Part shown: positions 1 to 6,638 of the stretch, piece after piece
Layout: each line of letters opens with the position of its first letter
How positions within the stretch are numbered: position 1 is the first letter of the stretch
Source: Cyclostephanos tholiformis
Taxonomy: Eukaryota > Bacillariophyta > Thalassiosirophyceae > Thalassiosirales > Thalassiosiraceae
DNA length: 23,281 nt
Direction: 5' to 3'
NCBI GenBank assembly: GCA_036939975.1
Contig: JALLPB010000141.1
Coordinates: forward strand, 1-23,281
Program-made: the position numbers and the translations under genes
Notes under the pieces: model-generated
Told to the model about the DNA's origin: nothing
What the model saw: only the letters and a program-made list of their open reading frames with translations
Database searches by the model: none

Positions 1-994
1 CCTAAAAATGAAACTTACAGGATAACTTTGATGGTTACTAAATAATAATTAAATATCTCACAATAATACTAAAGTTTACAATTGGCTAAAATTGGGTTTC
101 TTATGTAACCATTTCTTTACTTTATAGACTTTTTTCTACAGGCGACAGTGCAGCACGCTCGCTGTCTAAAGGTGAGTTTTTTAAAGATATTTCTCATTCA
201 TTTTTGCTGCCGCTGCATCATGATAATATGCACTGACCCCAGCTATTCAACAAATTTTTTTGCCTATGAAGATTTAGTTGTCATCTATTTTTAGCTTGTT
301 TTTGGGGGTAGGAGGGTTGCCATGGTCACCATCTTTTCGAGAAGGTAATTATTGTAGCTTCACCGGGTAAGTGTATCGATAGAGTATTGTAGTTAGAGTA
401 AAAATAAATACTTGTGAAAAAAAACTGTTGAGTGTCATGTAGTCATACCATCCAAATCAGTTTGGATGGGTGCAAAGCATGCATGTTTCTCACCTGAAAA
501 TTGTGAGTAACAATAATGCTTTGCACCCATCCAAAACCAACTTTGAAAACAATTTTTAGTGTCTCACATAGATAGGAACTGGTATCATAAGTTTAATTGC
601 TCATCCTCTACATAGGCATAGGCAGAAATTAATTTTAACATGGTGTTTTAGCCTTATTCAAGTCCAACTGATACATAAATAACTATTTGTTATTTCCTTC
701 TCTAATTTTTGTTCAATGACCTAACTACTAGGGCATTGCAGTATGATATTTGATGTCCCATCAATAACGTCTTGTTAGGGTCTTCTGATGCAAGACCAAC
801 TCCTTTACAGGAAAGCTGTGATTGAGACAAAGTGGAGCCTCCATAAAATTCACCATGGTCTGCAATTGAGGATCAAGCACACTTGTATACATCAGAAACC
901 TGATTTTAGCCAATCGTAAACTTTAGTGTTATTGTGAGGTATTTAATTATTATTTAGTAACCATCAAAGTTATCCTGTAATTTTCATTTTTAGG
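1..994. mobile_element. Non-autonomous DNA element with 92-bp terminal inverted repeats
   Basis: Bases 1-92 and 903-994 are reverse complements with only four mismatches and no gaps. The outer ends begin CCTAAAAATGAAA. The interior is AT-rich and has no convincing reading frame, so this looks like a foldback or MITE-like derivative of a cut-and-paste DNA transposon. Base 1 is the window edge, so the left end may extend further and a target-site duplication cannot be checked. The superfamily is not recognised. Confidence 0.75.
448..535. repeat. Nested inverted repeats inside the 1-994 element
   Basis: The module CCATCCAAA occurs three times in alternating orientation. The arm at 448-456 pairs with 461-469 across a 4-base loop. 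The 20-base arm 461-480 pairs perfectly with 516-535 across 35 bases. The two pairings share the 461-469 arm, so only one hairpin can form at a time. They lie near the middle of the larger inverted-repeat element. Confidence 0.7.
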
Positions 995-1156
995 GCGCAG
1001 CTGTGACTTGAAAAATACTGTTAAGTAACCTTTAATTGATTCGTCGTAAACATGTACCCATTTTTCTGTATTCATTTTAGTAAATTTACTGTAGATACCC
1101 TTGTCTAAAGTCAGTCTTTAACGAATTTTTTGTCATCTGATATAAATACCACATCC

Positions 1157-1328
1157 TACGTAGGTAGAGATGATTTCGAGAGAAAAAAAACGGCGAGTCT
1201 CATAAATCATACTAAGCCCTTCATATGTAGTTTTTTTCAAATCCATGTGAGTCACAAACAGTGAGATACGTAGGTAGAGATGATTTCGAGAGAAAAAAAC
1301 GGCGAGTCTCATAAATCATACAAAGCCC
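1157..1328 (+). repeat. Direct repeat of about 62 bp, spaced 110 bp
   Basis: Bases 1157-1219 and 1267-1328 are the same unit beginning TACGTAGGTAGAGATG and ending AAGCCC. They differ by one A in an A-run (8 versus 7) and one substitution near the end. The spacer 1220-1266 is not repeated. No gene is seen here; it may be a local duplication or part of an unrecognised repeat family. Confidence 0.8.
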
Positions 1329-2079
1329 AAAAAAGATTTCATCCATAATAAGACATACTCTATGGGATTTTCTCTCCAGGACATTGTAAGATGATGCAAA
1401 AAAGGAAAGTTAGGACTTTTTTTTTGTTTCACATGGTACATAAGCAGGTGAAAGTACGTACTTGAAGCCATTATTTGACATTATGTCCAATTTAGCAATG
1501 ATAATGCCCCATTTAGCACCATTTGAAGGTATTTTAGCAAGGGGCATGGTGCTCCTTTTGATGAGCTGCACATTGCTGAGGAGGCAAAAATGTTTGGTGT
1601 TAGGATCAAAGTAACTCAAAGTGACAACCATTAGGTGAAGGCTGCTGGTGTTGTGGATGATCCATTTCATGTCCATGCCCACTTTGCAAATTGTTCATGG
1701 CATTGGACATTCACTGCATGTGGAGGTAATCCATTTTGTGTCCATGCCCACTTTACAAATTGTTCATGGCATTGGACAGTCACTGCATGTGAAGTCAGGA
1801 TTGGATGCCAGGTATATTCCCCTATGTCTAAGTGTGGAGATCAGGAGGGCGGTCAAGTCACCTTGGAAGAGAGGAAAGAGACCAAGGGTGGCATGCCCTT
1901 CCTGCTTGCCCAACACTTAAGGACTTTGACATCTTTTTTATTTCTGCCAACCAATAGTACCATAGTCATCCTTGTCATTGCCAATTAGCCATTACATGTA
2001 CATTATAGGACTCATCAGGTTCTATCCATGCTGTGCTTTATGCACCATTGCAAAGGGGTTCTTGACAAATCAATTCTTC
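1329..2079. other. Unassigned stretch with degenerate coding-like sequence
   Basis: No intact gene is visible. A plus-strand frame from about 1545 reads like protein up to an in-frame stop at 1633-1635 and continues open to 1988 in the same frame, passing through the 69-bp duplication at 1662-1799. The translation is rich in His, Cys and Trp and matches no family I recognise. It could be the remains of a transposable-element protein or of an exon upstream of the broken TPR gene at 2080. Confidence 0.4.
1662..1799 (+). repeat. 69-bp tandem duplication (two copies)
   Basis: Copy one spans 1662-1730 and copy two 1731-1799. Both begin CCATTT and contain GTCCATGCCCACTTT and TTGTTCATGGCATTGGACA. 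The period is 69 bases (23 codons), so the duplication keeps frame, and two overlapping plus-strand frames stay open through it (1635-1988 and 1648-1920). Divergence is low, so the duplication is fairly recent. Confidence 0.85.
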
Positions 2080-2945
2080 ATGGCAGGAGGGAACAAGTGA
2101 AAGTTGCCAATTAATGGCAAGAAGAACAAGTTGTGCAGAAATGCAAATGACAATGGCACTGGCAACAGCATCAACAATAAGGGCAAGAAGGGGCATGATG
2201 ACAATGCCGAAGCATTGATGTTCCCCAAGCTATTGTTGATCATCCTCCTCTCCCTCATCTCCGAAGATGACTCTGCCTCCACCGGAGGCGCATTGGCAAG
2301 ACTTACCAAAGTCTCTGGCTATAGGAACAAAAATTATCGGGTCACATTCGATCCAGATGCAGAAAGGAAGGAAGAGTGAGTCTTTTTTGCCCACGGCCTG
2401 CAATGATCATGAGGTGGAATCGTGTATTGTAACTAATTTTCAACCTTGTCATTTTCCACATTCGAAATAATACTATCCCCCCCGCCTCAGACTTGGTAGC
2501 ACTGCGTTTGCCGCCAAGGAATACGATGACGCCATCGAGACTACATGGCTGCCATCACTACAGCAAAAAATGCATCTATTACTCTAAGAGGAGGTGAGTA
2601 CATGATATCAAGTCGATGTGTGGGTTAATCCCGATTGTTTGCATCTATTCGACGCATTGAGAAATTTGCCGCAATATTCAATTGAAATCCAACTGATTTC
2701 GTCAGTGCCTGTTATGGTGAGAAAAATGAATGTGTTTTGTCATCAAAAGATGCCAAAGAGTGCATCAAGGTCAACCCTACCATCATCAAGGGATACTACC
2801 ATTTGTTTGGCCAATGCTAAACTAGAAAAAGACGAATTTGACCCAGCGCTGGCTACCATCAAACAGGGCATGACAATCGAAGCATATAAACCTGAGCCAC
2901 AAAAACAAATGAAACAGATCAAGACAAAGAGATTGACGACCTACA
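2080..2945 (+). pseudogene. Broken TPR co-chaperone-like gene (STI1/HOP-type TPR)
   Basis: I read this as a decayed, once-spliced gene for a tetratricopeptide-repeat protein. A Lys/Asn-rich start (ATG 2080, MAGGNK followed at once by a stop at 2098-2100) leads to exon-like sequence ending at 2375. A 115-bp intron (2376 GTGAGT to 2490 CCGCCTCAG) joins it in frame to LGSTAFAAKEYDDAIE. A second, 112-bp intron (2594 GTGAGT to 2705 TTCGTCAG) joins IYYSKRS to ACYGEKNE, then DAKECIKVNPTIIKGYYHL. These are the A and B helices of TPR units. Reading requires frame changes in exon 2 (about 2536-2570) and at 2802-2809, where TTTG is duplicated. After that the frame runs LANAKLEKDEFDPALATIKQ. The family is clear at the level of TPR; the STI1-like subgroup is inferred. 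It continues in frame into the LRR piece. Confidence 0.75.
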
Positions 2946-3323
2946 TTTATACCGGGAAGAAGAGTGATAATGTTCCAAGGAATGTGACTCATGTCAAAAT
3001 CCATCCATCTCTCAAGGCGATTAAGGACCTGGCATTTGTTTGGTGTTCCACCATCAGCTGATATCTGCGAACCTTGGAGAGCGGCTGGAGGTGATTGGGG
3101 AGGCGACATCTTACCAATGCACAACGCTACAGGAAATGTTCATCCCCCTCGTTGCCATGGCATTTTTTTTATGACAGCATTCGCACGTTGCTCGCAGTTG
3201 TTGATGGATGGCATCAATGTTGCGGGGAGTAATGACGACAGCGGTGGAGATGGCAATAGGGATAACGATGGCGATGATGGTAGCAATGAAAGAGAAGGAG
3301 ATGGCAATGGAGCGGACGATTGA
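2942..3323 (+). pseudogene. BspA-like leucine-rich-repeat fragment, frameshifted
   Basis: The frame that leaves the TPR remnant reads IYTGKKSDNVPRNVTHVKI and then HPSLKAIKDLAFVWCSTI, the pattern of a BspA-type (LRR_5) repeat: V-x-I-x-x-S-[VL]-K-x-I-x-x-x-A-F-x-x-C. It stops at 3059-3061. The next repeats continue in other frames: NLGERLEVIGEA...CTTLQEMFIPLV around 3070-3165, then MTAFARCSQLLMDGI around 3171-3220. The tail to 3323 is an Asp/Gly/Asn-rich low-complexity stretch. At least two frame changes show the gene is dead. BspA-like LRR proteins are a large family in centric diatoms (from general knowledge), so this is probably a fragment of a dispersed copy. Confidence 0.7.
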
Positions 3324-3495
3324 CTATATTACTGATTATCCGGATTACTTGTACGATCCTCGTCCAGCTACCTAACCGTCAAATGCATGGGCCTTGGGTT
3401 TCCCCACTTCACTCTCATCGCACTTTAGCCACCCCAAAAAATATCTCACCGGATCCCTCCAGCGTTATACGTTTCGCTCACTCGCTCTATCTCCT

Positions 3496-4248
3496 CTACA
3501 ACCTACTCTCTCCATCGCCGATTGCTATCGTACCCTCCAATTCCAAGAACTTCTCGATGTCCCTCCTCAATTCGTCCAGGTATTTCAGCTGCTCGTCCTT
3601 ATTCTCTTTCCCCGGCCTACTCGCGCGATTGATCCCGATGAGATCGAACGTGACGGCATTGCTAATGTATATCGAGTCTCCCCCCCGGAGCTTGTCATCG
3701 GTTAGCATCCTCCGCGCCCTGCCCAATTTGGCCTTGCGAAAGTACGCGTCGGATTCCTTCGTGTATTGCATGACCTCGTCGCATGAGCCGGAATCTATCA
3801 GCCTCGACAGCGTGGATACCACCCCCCCGGGAGATTGAAGTTCGTACCTAATGTCGTCGAATGCCTCCTCGACATCCCTTTTCGTTACGACCGGCATTTC
3901 CCCGGCCATCGCCGGCGGCGGCGCGATCGTTGCGGCCGTCACCGTCGACGACGTCATGATGGGCGGGATGGAAATAATGGCGATCGATCGTTCGAGGAAG
4001 GTTCGACGCCGCGTCGGCTTGACAGTGGCAGCGACGCCGGGGTCATCGTTTTCGCCGCTGCCATATCGCGCTCCTCCTCCCACATCTGGCATTACGTCTC
4101 GTATTCGGGATGATGCCCCGCAACGAGTAGGTGTCGAGTGCGAATTGCATCGAGGGCGATGATGGACGGATACGAAGCCACGACACGGTGTGGATACGAG
4201 GAGGAAAAGTACTGCCGGTGGTACTAATGATAACTTGAGACACATCAT
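3496..4248 (-). CDS. Predicted thylakoid-lumen protein, family not recognised
   Basis: This encodes 250 aa from the tandem ATG codons at 4248 and 4245; the frame is open further upstream but has no ATG there. Residues 3-20 are a hydrophobic ER signal followed by PCRG and FVS, resembling the diatom plastid bipartite leader with Phe at the cleavage site. A Ser/Arg-rich transit-like stretch follows. Residues 79-115 form a second signal: RRRTFL, a hydrophobic run IAIISIPPIM, and an AMA-G cleavage site, as in Tat-type thylakoid import. The mature part (about 135 aa) is charged and helical, with no transmembrane segment and no catalytic motif I know. A role beside photosystem proteins, for example PsbQ-like, is only a guess. 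It is divergent from the peptidase gene at 4808, which also has a plastid-type leader. Confidence 0.75.
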   Translation of the reverse strand: MMCLKLSLVPPAVLFLLVSTPCRGFVSVHHRPRCNSHSTPTRCGASSRIRDVMPDVGGGARYGSGENDDPGVAATVKPTRRRTFLERSIAIISIPPIMTSSTVTAATIAPPPAMAGEMPVVTKRDVEEAFDDIRYELQSPGGVVSTLSRLIDSGSCDEVMQYTKESDAYFRKAKLGRARRMLTDDKLRGGDSIYISNAVTFDLIGINRASRPGKENKDEQLKYLDELRRDIEKFLELEGTIAIGDGESRL

Positions 4249-4807
4249 CGCAGATGAGACTTGGTGGATTGACGCGTAGCGGTCAAAAGTCGAACTCAAT
4301 ATTATATAATATAAAACGAGCACCTTCGCCTTCTCACAATCACCTCTCTATCTCGTGGTTGAAGAACCCTCCAAATTTTTTAGCAAAGACGAATCCATGA
4401 TGATTATTATTTTTTGTGGCGAGGGACAGACTCTATGCAACGAAATTTAGCGGCATGTTCTAAGGTACGTTTGGTACGTATCGAACGAAGTAGAGTAGAG
4501 AAAAGAAGAGAGCTGACCACGTCCGCGCTTGATTTTTTTTGAGAGCGGAAAAATAAAACATACACACAGAAGCGGGATACCATACGCTCTTCTTTTGGAA
4601 CTCCTCTTCGTTCTGATCCGGAGGGGCCGCGCATCCATCCAAACCTATAATATCTCGCGCACATCGTCGGACTTCGAATGTTTTGATTGGGCGGGTTCGA
4701 GTCAGCAATATAATAATATAGCAGATTTACCACATCACAATATTGGAGAGGGGAAAAGTAAACTACCACCCCACAGTCCATAATATCATTCTCCATAAAC
4801 ACGAACG
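4249..4807. promoter_or_regulatory. Divergent upstream region with two AT-rich TATA-like patches
   Basis: This 559-bp gap lies between two genes transcribed outward. AT-only runs sit about 55-65 bp upstream of the minus gene (4299-4314, TATTATATAATATA) and about 90-100 bp upstream of the plus gene (4706-4720, AATATAATAATATA). These are plausible core-promoter elements, but transcription starts are not known. Minus-strand frames in the middle have no protein character and are left out. Confidence 0.35.
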
Positions 4808-6580
4808 ATGTCGGCCATGTTCGTGCGACGTCGACGAGCGCTACTTCACATATCCATCCTCTCATGTTGCGCCCACGCCTCGGATGCCCTCGCGTGCATT
4901 CTCAGGCCGAGCATTACCGTTGGCTTGCGCGGGCATCCATTCCTCCATCCCCCGACGTCGAACGCATCGCGAGCAGCGGTGCGGAGACATCCATTCGCTC
5001 GTGGAGCACTCGAGGCCATGACCGACGACGGGGCATGCGCATCGAACGACGATCCGGGCGAGATTACATCATCCGACGATGACGCGCTCGTTCTGGCCCT
5101 AGACTCGAACGACCTCGGGGGGATCCTATCGTACCTACGATCCCACGATCCCACCTCGATCTCGTCGTTATCGTCATCGCGGGTACGATCGATATTTCGC
5201 GCCATCGAGGTGACGACGTCCGAGTCCATCACGAATACCGTCAACAAACGCGCGTTGGAGGACGCGAAGTTTATCGAATTCCGTTCCCCACCGGATCGAG
5301 TGCGTGGACTAATGACCGCGCTGTACCGGTCGTTGCGAGACGGTGGACGATTGCTCGTCTTCGGCGCCGTGGGACGTCCACCGCCACCGCCGATGTCATC
5401 GTCCGTCGTCGACGCATCGTACACAATAATGCCGCCGGAGTTGCCGATATATCCGACGTCTGGGTCGAAGATCATCTCCCCGAAATTGTTGGGGGAAATC
5501 ACGAACTTGGATATGATAAGTCTCACCCCTCGACCGACCAACGCGTTTCTGTACGGCGGCGTCGCGTTGGCGGCGTTGGAGGGATTCGCGAGCCTGTATT
5601 TTGGCATCGATTTCAACCTCCTCGTCGCTATTACCATCCTGTTCGCGGTGTTGGACCGGGTCCTGGTCAGCGGCGCCGTCTTCGAGACGGCGCTGCGAAT
5701 GGCGAGGCCGGAAATGTCCGGTCGGATCATCCGTCACGAGGCCGGACACTTCCTTTGCGCCTACTTGCTCGGGTGTCCCGTCGAGGGCGTCGTCCTCAGC
5801 ACGTGGGCCGCCCTGAACGACGGACGGTTCGGGGGTAGGTCCGCCCGTGCCGTTTCCGCCGGCACTTCGTACTACGACCTCGACCTTAGCGAGCAGATCT
5901 CCGGCGCGAGGCCGCTGACGAGGGAATCCGTGGATAGGTACTCGATCATAGTCATGGGCGGGATAGCCGCGGAGGCGATCGAGTATGGACGGGCCGATGG
6001 GGGGGCGGGCGACGAGGATGCGCTCGTTAGGTTCTTGCGATCGCTGAACCCGCGAAGTCGGAATGCCGTCACGGCCTGGACGCCGGATCTGATTCGGAAT
6101 CAGGCGAGGTGGGGCGCCACGCAAGCGGTACTATTGTTGAGGGAGTACAAGCCGTGCTACGATGCGTTGGTCGATGCTCTGGAACGGGGCGGGGATCTGG
6201 GTCAATGCATAGTGGCGATAGAGGAGGCGGCGAGGAGGGAGGAGAAGGGTTGGCTGCAGAAGCCCCTGGGAATCGTACTAGAGGAGGGAGAGTTTGGAAA
6301 ATGGGTTGCAATCGACGAGGTGGGCAATCAAAACGATCTCAAGGCTGACTGGGAAATGATCGGCGGAGCTGGGACTATGCTGCAACCAAGCGGCTCGTCG
6401 AGCATATCATCGGACGACACGAATGGCGTGCCGACGTACGGCGATGATCCTATTACTAGTACAGAAGCGTTCTTACAACAGTATCGAAAAGCAATGGAGA
6501 AGAAACTTGCTACCATAGACGAAAAGTTAGAAGAGCTAGAAGCGAAGGAAAGAAATACTTCTCCCGAGTCAAAGTTATAA
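4808..6580 (+). CDS. Plastid M41-type (FtsH-like) zinc metallopeptidase without AAA domain
   Basis: One uninterrupted 590-aa frame. Residues 1-30 look like a signal or plastid leader (hydrophobic LLHISILSCCAHASDALA), followed by a transit-like Ser/Arg-rich stretch. Two membrane segments lie at about 246-265 and 268-286. HEAGH at 310-314 gives the two zinc-binding His and the catalytic Glu. GGIAAEAIEYG (384-394) and D402/D404 match the downstream FtsH motif that supplies the third zinc ligand. The C-terminal helical region includes RWGATQAVLLLREY, and the protein ends in a short coiled coil (about 553-583). There is no Walker A/B AAA+ module, so this fits the plant chloroplast group typified by Arabidopsis VIR3 (At1g56180) and At5g27290 rather than FtsH itself. 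Likely role: a membrane-anchored plastid protease or a protease-derived assembly factor. Confidence 0.85.
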   Translation: MSAMFVRRRRALLHISILSCCAHASDALACILRPSITVGLRGHPFLHPPTSNASRAAVRRHPFARGALEAMTDDGACASNDDPGEITSSDDDALVLALDSNDLGGILSYLRSHDPTSISSLSSSRVRSIFRAIEVTTSESITNTVNKRALEDAKFIEFRSPPDRVRGLMTALYRSLRDGGRLLVFGAVGRPPPPPMSSSVVDASYTIMPPELPIYPTSGSKIISPKLLGEITNLDMISLTPRPTNAFLYGGVALAALEGFASLYFGIDFNLLVAITILFAVLDRVLVSGAVFETALRMARPEMSGRIIRHEAGHFLCAYLLGCPVEGVVLSTWAALNDGRFGGRSARAVSAGTSYYDLDLSEQISGARPLTRESVDRYSIIVMGGIAAEAIEYGRADGGAGDEDALVRFLRSLNPRSRNAVTAWTPDLIRNQARWGATQAVLLLREYKPCYDALVDALERGGDLGQCIVAIEEAARREEKGWLQKPLGIVLEEGEFGKWVAIDEVGNQNDLKADWEMIGGAGTMLQPSGSSSISSDDTNGVPTYGDDPITSTEAFLQQYRKAMEKKLATIDEKLEELEAKERNTSPESKL

Positions 6581-6638
6581 TAAATATTAAGATTGCAGTC
6601 AATATTACATCGTCGTGTTATTCTCATCGTAGCACAAT

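Noticed and set aside
143..172. Short exon-like segment (TTTCTACAG ... AAG|GTGAGT) inside the foldback element
   Set aside because: Splice-like ends are present but there is no flanking coding sequence to join; probably chance.
3320..3838. 172-aa plus-strand frame ending inside the lumen-protein gene
   Set aside because: It is the complement of the minus-strand lumen-protein coding region, which has a coherent targeting signal and mature domain.
4693..4704. tRNA B-box-like GGTTCGAGTC
   Set aside because: The flanking bases cannot form a T-stem and no A-box or acceptor stem is found upstream.
4407..4865. 152-aa minus-strand frame in the divergent gap
   Set aside because: No protein family, no ATG-supported leader, and it overlaps the start of the peptidase gene; judged chance.
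4846..5730. 294-aa minus-strand frame inside the peptidase gene
   Set aside because: It is the antisense of well-conserved M41 coding sequence; its Arg/Ser-rich composition is that of a GC-biased shadow frame and it has no motifs.
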